Part shown: in pieces, positions 51,761 through 61,102 of the stretch
How the letters are laid out: the number at the start of each line of letters is the position of its first letter
How positions within the stretch are numbered: the stretch's first letter is position 1
NCBI GenBank assembly: GCA_900766135.1
Contig: CAAFUF010000011.1
Span: 1 to 64,000, forward strand
Reading direction: 5' to 3'
Source of the DNA: Paenibacillaceae bacterium
Lineage (GTDB): Bacteria; Bacillota; Bacilli; Paenibacillales; Paenibacillaceae
DNA length: 64,000 nucleotides
Made by a program: the position numbers and the translations under genes
Notes under the pieces: model-generated
Database searches by the model: none
Seen by the model: the letters and a program-made list of their open reading frames with translations, nothing else
Told to the model about the DNA's origin: nothing

Positions 51761-53047
51761 ATGTCAACGGTAGTCGTTGTGGGAACGCAATGGGGAGACG
51801 AAGGTAAAGGTAAAATCACGGATTTCTTGGCGGAAAGCGCCGATGTGGTGGCCCGTTATCAAGGCGGCAACAACGCCGGTCACACCATTCTTATCGACGG
51901 CAAGAAGTACAAACTCACCTTGATTCCGTCAGGCATTTTTAATCAAAATAAACGCTGCGTCATCGGCAATGGGGTCGTCATTAACCCGGCGGCGCTGATT
52001 GATGAGATCAACTATGTAGAAGAGAACGGGTTCAGCGCGAAGAATCTGGTCATCAGCGACCGGGCCCATGTGATTTTGCCGTATCATTTAGTATTAGACG
52101 CTTTGGAGGAAGAACGTAAGGGAGAGAACAAGATCGGGACGACCAAGAAGGGGATCGGACCGGCTTATATGGATAAAGCCTCCCGCAGCGGCATTCGGAT
52201 CGCCGATTTGATGGATGCCGAGGAGTTCGAAACCAAGCTGCGCCATATCATGAAGGAGAAAAATCATCTGATCGAGACCGTCTATGGCGGGCAGCCGCTC
52301 GACGTAGAGGAAGTGCTGCAGCAATACCTGGAGTACGCGGAGATCATTCGTCCGTATGTCGCCGATACGTCGGTGATTTTGAACGATTCGATCGATGCCG
52401 GCGAGAAGGTGTTGTTTGAAGGCGCGCAAGGCGTCATGCTCGACATCGACCAAGGCACCTATCCGTTCGTCACGTCGTCCAATCCGTCGGCTGGCGGGGT
52501 CTGCAACGGCAGCGGCGTAGGGCCCACGAAAATCCACCAGATCATCGGCGTGGCTAAAGCGTACACGACCCGTGTCGGCGACGGACCGTTCCCGACCGAG
52601 CTGTTCGACGAAGTTGGCCACATGATCCGCGAAACCGGCCATGAATACGGAACGGTCACCGGGCGTCCGCGCCGGGTGGGCTGGTTCGACAGTGTGGTTG
52701 TTCGCCATACGCGCCGCGTCAGCGGGTTGACCGGGCTGTCGCTCAACTCCCTGGACGTGTTGACCGGTCTTAAAACGGTCAAAATCTGCACCGGTTATAA
52801 ATACCGCGGCGAGATCATCACGCACTACCCGGCCAGCCTGAAAATGCTCGCGGAGTGTGAGGCGGTGTACGAAGAGATGCCGGGCTGGACGGAGGACATC
52901 TCGGGCGCAAAGACGCTCGAAGATCTCCCGGAGACGACCCGCAATTACGTCCGTCGCGTATCCGAGTTGACCGGCGTGCCGATCGCGATTTTCTCGGTAG
53001 GCCGCAACCGCAGCCAAACCAATCAGGTGCTGCCGATCTACGAATAA
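51761..53047 (+). CDS. purA: adenylosuccinate synthetase
   Basis: A 428-residue GTP-dependent ligase making adenylosuccinate from IMP and aspartate, the first step to AMP. The N-terminus MSTVVVVGTQWGDEGKGKITD is the P-loop signature, with GNNAGHT, GTTKKGIGPAYMDKASR and RVGDGPFPTEL following. The ATG at 51761 has GGGGG upstream and gives the standard family start; an ATG two codons earlier is an alternative. Its two upstream PurBoxes match control of purA by PurR in Bacillus. Confidence 0.98.
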   Translation: MSTVVVVGTQWGDEGKGKITDFLAESADVVARYQGGNNAGHTILIDGKKYKLTLIPSGIFNQNKRCVIGNGVVINPAALIDEINYVEENGFSAKNLVISDRAHVILPYHLVLDALEEERKGENKIGTTKKGIGPAYMDKASRSGIRIADLMDAEEFETKLRHIMKEKNHLIETVYGGQPLDVEEVLQQYLEYAEIIRPYVADTSVILNDSIDAGEKVLFEGAQGVMLDIDQGTYPFVTSSNPSAGGVCNGSGVGPTKIHQIIGVAKAYTTRVGDGPFPTELFDEVGHMIRETGHEYGTVTGRPRRVGWFDSVVVRHTRRVSGLTGLSLNSLDVLTGLKTVKICTGYKYRGEIITHYPASLKMLAECEAVYEEMPGWTEDISGAKTLEDLPETTRNYVRRVSELTGVPIAIFSVGRNRSQTNQVLPIYE

Positions 53048-53077
53048 CCCAAAACATAGACTATTAGGCTATCACCG

Positions 53078-53125
53078 AGCCGCCGATAGAGGATGGAAAC
53101 ATCGCTCTGCCGGCGGCTTCTTTTT
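53078..53125 (+). terminator. purA terminator
   Basis: AGCCGCCG (53078-53085) pairs with CGGCGGCT (53111-53118), followed by TTCTTTTTC. Confidence 0.78.
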
Positions 53126-53217
53126 CTAGTTTTGGTCCGGGATAAGACTGAAATCGGGATTCGCCGTCCATACTGGAGGTTGAGAGACTAGATTCCAGGC
53201 AGTAGGAGGATCAACCG

Positions 53218-53952
53218 ATGAAATGGCTCGGATGGATTTTGAAATTATGCGTAACGATCGTAGCGGTCAGCCTATTGACCGTTGCCACGACGGGATACAT
53301 CGTCAATTCGTACATCCAAACGTTATTGAGCAGCTACAACCTGCCCTTAACCGGGCAGGCTCCGGGCTTCGGCGGGATTGTGAAGGGCATGTTGGGATTT
53401 GGCGGAACCACAGGCCGCGCGGATGAGGCGGAAGGAGATGCCGATCCAGGCGATAGCGGCACCGTCAAGACAGGAACCGCCGAGACCAGCACAGGCGGCA
53501 CTGGCTCGGGCAAGGCAGGGGACGAATCGGCAGATTCATCCGGCGGCGGCGGACAGAGCAACGGCAGCCCGAAGGGGACGACGACGACGGAAACAAACGG
53601 GAACCCGTCAGGCGGTACCGGCACGGAGGCAAACGGAACGGAATCCGATGCGCCGGAGGACGCATTGCCCGTCATGGGCGGGATGAACGGGGGAGAAGCG
53701 TTAGGCGAGGACCAGCAGGTGGTGGTGACGCCGGACGATCTCGTCGCGAAGAAGGAAGAGCTGCCGGATAAGCAGAAGGAGGAGATTTTCGCGATTCTCA
53801 TGAAGAAGCTGCCGCAAGAGGATATGCAAATTTTAACCGTTGCCTTGGAGGGCGGACTGACCGAGACGGAAATGATGAACATCGAGCAGATTTTGTCCAA
53901 ACATTTGGATAAAACGGAATATGCCAAGGTCATGGAGCTGTTAAAAAAATAA
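53218..53952 (+). CDS. hypothetical membrane-anchored protein with disordered linker
   Basis: A 244-residue protein I do not recognise. It has one N-terminal membrane helix (ILKLCVTIVAVSLLTVATTGYIV, about residues 7-29), a short segment with LPLTGQAPGFGGIVKGMLGFGG, a Gly/Ser/Thr/Glu-rich stretch from about 60 to 155, and a charged helical C-terminus (EEIFAILMKKLPQEDMQILTVAL onwards). The layout suggests an anchored protein with an outward or inward helical domain on a flexible stalk. It lies between purA and the M23 peptidase, so an envelope role is plausible but unproved. Confidence 0.7.
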   Translation: MKWLGWILKLCVTIVAVSLLTVATTGYIVNSYIQTLLSSYNLPLTGQAPGFGGIVKGMLGFGGTTGRADEAEGDADPGDSGTVKTGTAETSTGGTGSGKAGDESADSSGGGGQSNGSPKGTTTTETNGNPSGGTGTEANGTESDAPEDALPVMGGMNGGEALGEDQQVVVTPDDLVAKKEELPDKQKEEIFAILMKKLPQEDMQILTVALEGGLTETEMMNIEQILSKHLDKTEYAKVMELLKK

Positions 53953-54044
53953 CCGCCGAATCGCCGTCTACAGGGAATGTCAGCGTTAACATTCACCGGA
54001 TTGTAAATTTAAAAAGCCGGCCGAGATGCCGCCAAATTCGCGAG

Positions 54045-54069
54045 AACCCGCTTCGTTAAGCGGGTTATT
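54045..54069 (+). terminator. terminator after the hypothetical membrane protein gene
   Basis: AACCCGCTT and AAGCGGGTT pair around CGTT, followed by a short T-rich tail. Confidence 0.7.
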
Positions 54070-54191
54070 TGCATTTGGGCCCAAGGTTGAAATCCCTTGC
54101 GGGGCTGTGTTAAAGTAAACAATAGCGGCAAAAGGTTAAAATTTTGAAACTATTTTAAGTCGAATCGAGTCGATAAATAAAGGAGATCGGT

Positions 54192-55739
54192 ATGAAAGGT
54201 TTTACGGGAAAACGTTGGCAGCTGTGGCGCGGAGACAACTCTCGAACGCAGGAGCAACACAGCCGCCCGGAAAACGATTCAGAGATATCCGAACCGGAGA
54301 GCGGGCGAAGATGGTCCGGCCTTCTAAAATCCCGCAAGGTCGTCCTGACCGGGGCCGCCGTGGTATTGATTGCGGGTACGGTCTATTTGGCAGGGCAGCA
54401 ATACGTTAAGGCTAACACGGTAGCTTATTACCGGGTTTACGTCGGCGGGAAGGAAATTGGCACAATCGCGAGCGAATCGCAATTAAAGGCTCTGATTGAA
54501 CGCAAAGAGCAGGAATATAAACAGAAATACCCGGAAGTGGAGATGGCGGTGAACACCGAGATCATCACCACCAAACCGGAGCAGGCCTACAAAGCCGAAG
54601 TCGATGCCGAGTCGACGTTGAACGAGCTGTACGGGATGCTGACCGGCTATGCCAAAGGCGTGGAGCTGAAGGTGGACGGCAAAGTGATCGCCGTCGTGAA
54701 GGATCAGGCGGCGGCCCGGGAGGTTCTGGACCGGGTCAAATCGCAATACGCACCGGATGTAGCGGCCAGCACCCTGGCAGCTAAAGTGAAGCGGACCGGC
54801 GGCAGCGCATCGACGGGGGCCAAAACGAAAGCCTCCAGTGCGACCCTGGAAACGGTGGAAATTGCCGAAGAGGTGGCGCGGGGAGAGGTCAAATCGGATC
54901 CGAACAAGGTGCTGAGCCCCGAGGAAGCCGTGCGGAAGATCCTTCAAGGGGACGAGGAAGCCATTCAGTATGAGGTACAGGAAGGGGACACGATCTCGTC
55001 GATCGCGGCCCGTTTTGATGTGTCGCAGAAGGAGTTGTTCGCGAACAACCCCGGGATTGAAGAGCTGACGCTGCAAATCGGAACGCTGCTGAACGTAAAG
55101 GCAGTCCAGCCGGCGCTTACGGTTCGCACGGTGGAGCACGTAACGGAGCAAATCGTCACTGAACCGCAGGTGATCGTCAAGACGAACGCCAGCATGCGGT
55201 CGGGGGAGACCAAAGTCGTCTCGCCCGGTACCAGTGGCCTGAAAACGATGGAGTACCGCATTACGAAGGAAAACGGCATGGTCGTGGACGAAGAATGGTT
55301 AGGCCAGGAAGTGACGAAGAAATCGTCGCCGAAAATCGTCGTACGCGGCACGAAAGTCGTGCTGGGCGAAGGAACCGGGCAGTTCGCCTGGCCGGTATCC
55401 AGCGCCAAGATGACGAGCAGCTACGGCGAGCGTTGGGGGCGGACGCATAAAGGCGTCGACCTCGTATCCTCGAACCGCAGCATTCTCGCCGCCGATGACG
55501 GGGTGATCTCGTTTGTCGGGACGAAGACGGGCTATGGCAACGTAATCATCATCGACCACAAGAATGGTTATGAAACGCTGTACGGCCATCTGAGTAAAAT
55601 CAGCGTGAAGAAAGGTCAAGTCATCGAGAAGGGTGACAAGATCGGCGTCATGGGCAACACCGGGCGCTCCACCGGCACGCATCTGCATTTCGAGATTCAC
55701 AAGAACGGCAGCATTCAGAACCCGATGAAGTATCTATAA
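54192..55739 (+). CDS. M23 family cell-wall peptidase with LysM and G5 domains
   Basis: A 515-residue envelope endopeptidase. An N-terminal cytoplasmic stretch precedes one membrane helix (VVLTGAAVVLIAGTVYLAG, about 50-68). A LysM domain (YEVQEGDTISSIAARFDVSQ) near residue 260 binds peptidoglycan, a G5 domain (VEHVTEQIVTEPQVIVKTNAS onwards) follows, and the C-terminal M23 domain has the zinc ligands HKGVDL and HLHFEIH. It lies directly before walRK, whose regulon in Bacillus consists of such hydrolases. AAAGGAG precedes the ATG. Confidence 0.92.
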   Translation: MKGFTGKRWQLWRGDNSRTQEQHSRPENDSEISEPESGRRWSGLLKSRKVVLTGAAVVLIAGTVYLAGQQYVKANTVAYYRVYVGGKEIGTIASESQLKALIERKEQEYKQKYPEVEMAVNTEIITTKPEQAYKAEVDAESTLNELYGMLTGYAKGVELKVDGKVIAVVKDQAAAREVLDRVKSQYAPDVAASTLAAKVKRTGGSASTGAKTKASSATLETVEIAEEVARGEVKSDPNKVLSPEEAVRKILQGDEEAIQYEVQEGDTISSIAARFDVSQKELFANNPGIEELTLQIGTLLNVKAVQPALTVRTVEHVTEQIVTEPQVIVKTNASMRSGETKVVSPGTSGLKTMEYRITKENGMVVDEEWLGQEVTKKSSPKIVVRGTKVVLGEGTGQFAWPVSSAKMTSSYGERWGRTHKGVDLVSSNRSILAADDGVISFVGTKTGYGNVIIIDHKNGYETLYGHLSKISVKKGQVIEKGDKIGVMGNTGRSTGTHLHFEIHKNGSIQNPMKYL

Positions 55740-55751
55740 GGCGAGGTCCGC

Positions 55752-55779
55752 AGCCCGTGAGGGAGGCGGGCTTTTTTTT
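55752..55779 (+). terminator. M23 peptidase gene terminator
   Basis: AGCCCG and CGGGCT pair around a nine-base loop, followed by eight Ts. Confidence 0.8.
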
Positions 55780-55911
55780 GCCTTAACCCTTATTTATCCC
55801 AAACGGCCGGCTGTCAATCGTTACCGGATCCGCGGATAGCTGATGCGGCGTCAGATATGGTAAGATAGAGGGAGCAAAAGCCCATGGCTGAAAGTTGGGG
55901 TGAACTGAGTC

Positions 55912-56628
55912 ATGCAAGGAAAAATTCTGGTCGTGGATGACGAGAAACCCATTGCGGATATTTTGAAATTCAATTTGGAAAAAGAGGGCTACGAGGTCGT
56001 GCTGGCCTTTGACGGGATTGAAGCAACCCGGCTGGCATTCTCCGAACAACCGGACCTGATTCTGCTCGATTTGATGTTGCCCGGCAAGGACGGGATGGAC
56101 GTGTGCCGGGAGGTGCGGGCGAAGCTCGAGACGCCGATCATCATGCTGACGGCCAAGGACGGGGAGATCGACAAGGTGCTGGGGCTAGAACTGGGGGCCG
56201 ACGACTACGTGACCAAGCCGTTCAGCACGCGCGAGCTGCTGGCCCGGGTCAAAGCGCAGATGCGGCGTCAGCAGAAGGCGGCGGCGGCCGAAGGCGCGGA
56301 GGAAACGAAGCAAGGCATCAGTCTGTTCGAGCTGTTCATCGATACGGACATGTATACGGTTCATAAGAACGGCGAACCGCTGGACCTGACGCACCGGGAG
56401 TTCGAGCTCGTGCATTATCTGGTCAAGAACGCCGGCAAAGTGATGACCCGCGAACACTTGCTGCAAGCGGTGTGGGGTTTCGAGTATTTCGGCGACGTCC
56501 GCACGGTGGACGTGACGATTCGCCGGCTGCGCGAGAAGATCGAGAAGGATCCGAGCAAGCCGGAATACATTTTGACGCGGCGGGGATTGGGGTATATGAT
56601 GCGGAGCTCCAAGGCGGGTGGACTCTAG
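55912..56628 (+). CDS. walR: response regulator WalR
   Basis: A 238-residue OmpR-type regulator, essential controller of cell-wall hydrolase genes in low-GC Gram-positives. The receiver domain has the phosphoacceptor Asp53 in LILLDLMLPGKDG, Thr and Lys in TAKD and KPFSTREL. The winged-helix domain ends with DVRTVDVTIRRLREKIEKDPSKPEYI. Start ATG at 55912, with a weak ribosome site. Its end overlaps the walK leader region. Confidence 0.97.
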   Translation: MQGKILVVDDEKPIADILKFNLEKEGYEVVLAFDGIEATRLAFSEQPDLILLDLMLPGKDGMDVCREVRAKLETPIIMLTAKDGEIDKVLGLELGADDYVTKPFSTRELLARVKAQMRRQQKAAAAEGAEETKQGISLFELFIDTDMYTVHKNGEPLDLTHREFELVHYLVKNAGKVMTREHLLQAVWGFEYFGDVRTVDVTIRRLREKIEKDPSKPEYILTRRGLGYMMRSSKAGGL

Positions 56629-56629
56629 A

Positions 56630-58453
56630 ATGAATCTGCCCTCTTTTTTTCGCACGATCCAGGCCAAACTGATCATCATTTACGTGCTGCTCATCCTGAT
56701 CGCCATGCAGCTGATCGGGGTGTATTTCGTGAGCGCGATGAAGACTTCGCTGACCAGCAACTTCACCAAGGAGCTGCAGGAGCGGGCGGAGCTGCTCTCC
56801 GTGTTGGCGGCGCAAAACCTGGGCGTGACCGGAGAATCGGCGGAGGAATCGCTGGAGAATCTGCGCGTGCTGGTCAACAACCTGTTCAATATCGGCGGGG
56901 CGGAGATTCAGGTGCTCGATGCGAGCGGCAAGGTGCTGACGACGTCCAAGCCGTCCCACGCCGACTACGTAGGCACGAAGAACACGCAGACGGTCGTAAG
57001 CCGGGCGTTGCAGGGCATTCGCGATAACGAGGAATATATCATCGACGAAGACAACGTCCGGAAGAAGGTCGTTGCCAAGCCGGTGGTCAGCGGCGGGAAA
57101 ATCGTAGGTGCCATTTATATCGCGGCATCGATGAGTGAGTTATACAGTACGATGGAGCGGATTAATAATATTTTTATTTCCGGGATTTTGCTGGCGCTGG
57201 GGTTGACGGCGGTGCTTGGCGTCATATTGGCCCATACGATCACCTCGCCGATCAAGGAGCTGACCCGGCGCGCCACGGCGGTGGCCGAAGGGGAGTTCCA
57301 CCAGAAGATGCCCGTGCTCGGCAACGACGAAATCGGGCAGCTCAGCAAGGCGTTCAACTACATGACCAGCCGGCTGCGCGATGCGCTGGCACAAAATGAG
57401 GAAGAGAAGGAGAAGCTCGCTTCGATTCTGACGAACATGAGCGACGGGGTGATCGCGACCGATGAGACCGGACGGGTCATCCTGATGAACCGGCGCGCGA
57501 GCGAGATGTTGGGGACGCCGGATGCAGCGACCGATCGGGCCGATATCATGTCGCTGCTGAACCTGCCGGACGAGGAGAAGGACGTGCTGGAGCAAGGGAC
57601 GATGCATTCAACGATCCTCGAAAATACCGGGCCTGACGGCGACCTCTTCCTCATCCGGGTGACGTTTACGCCGATCCATCGGCGGGAAATCGGGATCATC
57701 GGTACGATCGCCGTGCTCCAGGACGTTACCGAGCAGGAGAAGCTGGAGGCGTCGCGTCGGGAGTTCGTGGCCAACGTGTCCCACGAGCTGCGGACGCCGC
57801 TGACGACGATCAAGAGCTACACGGAGGCGCTGGAGGACGGTGCAATGGAAGATCCGGAACTCGGGTCGCGGTTCGTGTCCGTCATCCAGAACCAGACCGA
57901 GCGGATGATCCGCCTCGTTACCGACCTGCTGCACCTGTCGCGCTTCGATTCTCAGGAAGCACAATTGCGCAAACAGCCGACGAACGTGATGGAGATGCTG
58001 GAGGAAGTGGCCGACCGGTTCTCTTTTCAGATGCAGGAGAAGGGGATCAAGCCCACTCTGTTTATCTCCAGTGACGTGGATACGGCCTGGATCGACCGTG
58101 ACCAGATCGACCAGGTGCTGGACAACCTGATCTCCAATGCGATGAAGTATACGCCGGAGGGCGGAACCATTACGCTGGAAGCGCGCTTGACCGAGGACCG
58201 CCAGCTGGCGATTTCGGTGCAGGATAACGGGATCGGAATTCCGAAGAAGGACCTGGACCGGATTTTTGAACGATTCTATCGCGTCGATAAGGCACGTTCA
58301 CGGAATATGGGCGGGACGGGCTTAGGTTTATCCATTGCCCGGGAAATTGTGCGGGCCCACGGCGGGACCATATCCCTGCAGTCGGAATTCGGCAAAGGCA
58401 CCAAGGTGACTTTTACGCTGCCGGCGAAGAAGCAAGGAGGCGAAGCGCGGTGA
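56630..58453 (+). CDS. walK: sensor histidine kinase WalK
   Basis: A 607-residue kinase. Membrane helices at about residues 12-34 and 183-206 flank an extracytoplasmic PAS-like domain. HAMP (LTRRATAVAEGEFHQKMPVLGNDEIGQL), a cytoplasmic PAS domain, the HisKA box FVANVSHELRTPLTTIKSY with His385, and the ATPase boxes DQVLDNLISNAMKYT and GTGLGLSIAREIV follow. The ATG at 56630 begins one base after the walR stop; a GTG four codons earlier is an alternative. walH overlaps its end by four bases. Confidence 0.97.
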   Translation: MNLPSFFRTIQAKLIIIYVLLILIAMQLIGVYFVSAMKTSLTSNFTKELQERAELLSVLAAQNLGVTGESAEESLENLRVLVNNLFNIGGAEIQVLDASGKVLTTSKPSHADYVGTKNTQTVVSRALQGIRDNEEYIIDEDNVRKKVVAKPVVSGGKIVGAIYIAASMSELYSTMERINNIFISGILLALGLTAVLGVILAHTITSPIKELTRRATAVAEGEFHQKMPVLGNDEIGQLSKAFNYMTSRLRDALAQNEEEKEKLASILTNMSDGVIATDETGRVILMNRRASEMLGTPDAATDRADIMSLLNLPDEEKDVLEQGTMHSTILENTGPDGDLFLIRVTFTPIHRREIGIIGTIAVLQDVTEQEKLEASRREFVANVSHELRTPLTTIKSYTEALEDGAMEDPELGSRFVSVIQNQTERMIRLVTDLLHLSRFDSQEAQLRKQPTNVMEMLEEVADRFSFQMQEKGIKPTLFISSDVDTAWIDRDQIDQVLDNLISNAMKYTPEGGTITLEARLTEDRQLAISVQDNGIGIPKKDLDRIFERFYRVDKARSRNMGGTGLGLSIAREIVRAHGGTISLQSEFGKGTKVTFTLPAKKQGGEAR

Positions 58454-59811
58454 AGGAAAGGGTCAAATCGCTGGCGCTGGCCTTGCTGGTCGCGTGCAGC
58501 CTTGTACAGAGTTATTTTCTGATCTATCAATTGCCGGGCAGCAATCCGGTGGTCAAATCGGAGAGCGACTACATCCGCACGGAGAATATGGGGACGACCC
58601 TGGAGGCGGATGCAATACTCTATCCGGCGCAAATCGCCGTGCATCTGGGCGAGGAGCGGCACACCGTGTTTTACCCGGATTCGACGTTTTACAATTTGAT
58701 TTACAACCGGCTGAAGGGCCGTCAGTTCGACGGTTTCCAGCGGTATGACATCGACAATATCAACTGGACGGATATCCGCAGCAAGGATATCGGCGTGGAA
58801 CTGGAATTCGGCGGGGGCGTACCGGTAGAACTGCTGCAGAAGGTGATGCAGATTGCGCCGGACCCGCTGTTCGATGCGGAGAACGTCAACCGGGTACTGA
58901 TCTACAACACGGGAACCGATGACCAGGTGCGCGTCTTCTTCTTCAGCTCGCGCGGCGACGTCGTGTACGAAGCAACCAAAGCGGATTTGACGGTGCAGGA
59001 CGTGCAGCAGCAGGTCGATTTCGGCAAGGATTGGGTGCCGTATACTTTAACCGACGGTTATTACCTTCCCGAGGAATCGGTGGACCTGGTGGAAACGGGC
59101 TTAAACATCGGTTTATATACGGCGGAGCAGATGCAGCGAAGCTTGTTCTCTGATCTGAGCAACACCCGTTATATCCGGGAAAAAGACGGCTCCGAGATTT
59201 ATACGGACAGTAAACGCAGCCTTCAGGTGAAGCAGGATCGGAACTGGATCAACTATACCGATCCGGCCGCTCCTTCGGCAGGCGAGAACAGTCCGAGCAA
59301 AAACGTGCTGTCGGCCATTGACTTCGTCAACCAGCACGGCGGCTGGAACGGGAATTACCGGTTGGAGCAGACGAGCGATGGCATTGAGGAAGACCAGCAT
59401 CGGATTGTCTTCCAGCAATATTACGGGACCGGGCAGTTCGGCTCTTTTCCGATCGTCGACCTGTCGACGTTCCATTACGGGGCGATCACGCTCGAAATGC
59501 GACAAGGCACGATCACCGGCTATGAGCGGTCGTTGATTTACGGCTCCGGCGGCAGTTGGGAGAAGAAAGTCGTCTCCTTGCCGGGCGGCAAGGCGCTGCG
59601 GGAGAACATTGCGGCGCTCAAGGCGGAGGCGCGCATCGCCGGGTTGTACCCGGCGTACCTGCCGTCGCTCACCGAGAAGGGCCTGCTGCTGAAGCCGACG
59701 TGGGTCGTCGAGCTCAGCAACGGTGCGACCCGGGTGCTGAGCCTGGGGGCGGTGGAGAAGCCTGGTGCAGGTGCGGACGAGAGTGCGAGTTCGGGCGGGG
59801 CTACGAAGTAG
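58450..59811 (+). CDS. walH: WalK regulator WalH (YycH)
   Basis: A 453-residue protein with one N-terminal membrane helix (KSLALALLVACSLVQSYFLIY) and a large extracellular beta-rich domain, matching the YycH family. In Bacillus YycH and YycI bind WalK and restrain it. The C-terminal end is a Gly/Ala/Ser-rich tail (GAGADESASSGGATK) and the sequence just beyond the stop, in another frame, continues to encode Ala/Asp/Gly/Val-rich residues. GTG start overlaps walK. Confidence 0.93.
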   Translation: MKERVKSLALALLVACSLVQSYFLIYQLPGSNPVVKSESDYIRTENMGTTLEADAILYPAQIAVHLGEERHTVFYPDSTFYNLIYNRLKGRQFDGFQRYDIDNINWTDIRSKDIGVELEFGGGVPVELLQKVMQIAPDPLFDAENVNRVLIYNTGTDDQVRVFFFSSRGDVVYEATKADLTVQDVQQQVDFGKDWVPYTLTDGYYLPEESVDLVETGLNIGLYTAEQMQRSLFSDLSNTRYIREKDGSEIYTDSKRSLQVKQDRNWINYTDPAAPSAGENSPSKNVLSAIDFVNQHGGWNGNYRLEQTSDGIEEDQHRIVFQQYYGTGQFGSFPIVDLSTFHYGAITLEMRQGTITGYERSLIYGSGGSWEKKVVSLPGGKALRENIAALKAEARIAGLYPAYLPSLTEKGLLLKPTWVVELSNGATRVLSLGAVEKPGAGADESASSGGATK

Positions 59812-60343
59812 CTAAGCAGCTGTGCGTGGCGATCGACGTTCGTGTGATGCAGAGGCGATTGGTGCTATGAGCGAGTTTGCGGCGTTGACGATAGATTGAG
59901 GCAGTTGCTGACGTTGGCAGTGACGTAGCCGCAGATGTAGATGCAGATGTAGATGCTGGGGCAAATGTTGGTGCTGGCGCTGGCGGCAGTGCAGACGTGA
60001 GACGTAAACGAAAATGCTGGCGGTGACACTGACGCAAATGTATCTATGAATGCAACTGCGATCGAAGGCGAGTAATCTCTACCGCAACAAACCTTTTTCT
60101 AACGGACTCAGGTGACGCTATTGGGCCAAAAGTTTGGGGTATCCTCGCGCTAACGGACCCAGGAGACGTTATGAGGCTTGGTCGATCGATAGTTGCCCCC
60201 ATTTGGCGCGAATAAGGTCGCTGGAGTCCGTTAGGTTGGGAAATCGCCGGGAAATACACCATGAAAGTCACTACGGTCCGTTACGTAAGCGACGGTGCGA
60301 TACGTGAGACTGATACTGAATCTGAGCGAAAGGGGGATGAATC
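59812..60343. repeat. repeat-bearing gap between walH and walI
   Basis: In Bacillus walH and walI adjoin, but here 532 bases intervene. A perfect tandem of two 12-base units, GCAGATGTAGAT, lies at 59931-59954 within a low-complexity stretch. Three copies of a 24-base element beginning CTAACGGAC lie at 60099-60122, 60150-60173 and, inverted, 60211-60234, plus a fragment at 60275-60285. No gene is supported here. Confidence 0.75.
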
Positions 60344-61093
60344 ATGGATTGGGGTCGGGCGAAAAACGTGTTGATTTACGCTTTTTTGCTGCTGAATCTG
60401 GTGTTGGGCTATCAGCTGTGGAACGATCTGCGCGAGCAGGCCGACTCCAACCTGGATATCACCGCCCTGGAGAATAATACGCAGCAGGCGATGGACGAGA
60501 AGGACATTCGCGTGCTCGCCAAAATCCCGACGGAAACGCCGGAGTTGCCGAAGATCGCCTACCGGTTCGTGGACGATGCGCAAAGCGGCAAGCTGACCGA
60601 TCTGCCGGTGCCGGTCGACAGCAGGCTGATCTTTGCGCCGCGGGATTTGACGGCGGCGCTGAAGGACAGTCTGCCGGACATCGGGGATTACCGGTATGAC
60701 GAAGTGGCGAGCAGCTCGGACGTGTTTGTGCTGCATCCGCTGGTCGACGGGAAATGGCCGCTTTTCAAAATCGAGCTTAAGCTGTTTAACAGCAATCAGA
60801 AGATCATTTCGTACCAGCGCCGGGCGATCGAGGTCACTTATCCGGAGGAGGAGAAGCCGCAGCGCGTGTTGTCGGCCTCGAAGGCGCTGGGCAACCTGAT
60901 CGAGAATTTCCTGCCGGAAGGCTCGGTCGTCACCGAAGTGGAGTTGGGATACTACGGCGAGGTGTTCGATTCGGACGCCCATTTGCCGGCCGCTCCGGCT
61001 TGGCGGTTCATGCTGGAGAGCGGCAAGGAGTATTACGTGCAGGGCATCAGTGGCGATGTTATTAGCCCGAACACAGAGAAGACGAAGGAGTAA
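60344..61093 (+). CDS. walI: WalK regulator WalI (YycI)
   Basis: A 249-residue protein beginning MDWGRAKNVLIYAFLLLNLVLGYQLW, the YycI N-terminal membrane anchor, followed by an extracellular domain with the family-type SYQRRAIEVTYPEEEKPQR region. With WalH it tunes WalK. AAAGGGGGATG lies before the ATG. walJ starts ten bases after its stop, so those two stay coupled even though walH is detached. Confidence 0.93.
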   Translation: MDWGRAKNVLIYAFLLLNLVLGYQLWNDLREQADSNLDITALENNTQQAMDEKDIRVLAKIPTETPELPKIAYRFVDDAQSGKLTDLPVPVDSRLIFAPRDLTAALKDSLPDIGDYRYDEVASSSDVFVLHPLVDGKWPLFKIELKLFNSNQKIISYQRRAIEVTYPEEEKPQRVLSASKALGNLIENFLPEGSVVTEVELGYYGEVFDSDAHLPAAPAWRFMLESGKEYYVQGISGDVISPNTEKTKE

Positions 61094-61102
61094 TGGGAGA
61101 TT

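Noticed and set aside
59901..60020. A small Ala/Asp/Gly-rich protein downstream of walH
   Set aside because: The frame has no start codon after its upstream stop; it is described as low-complexity sequence instead.
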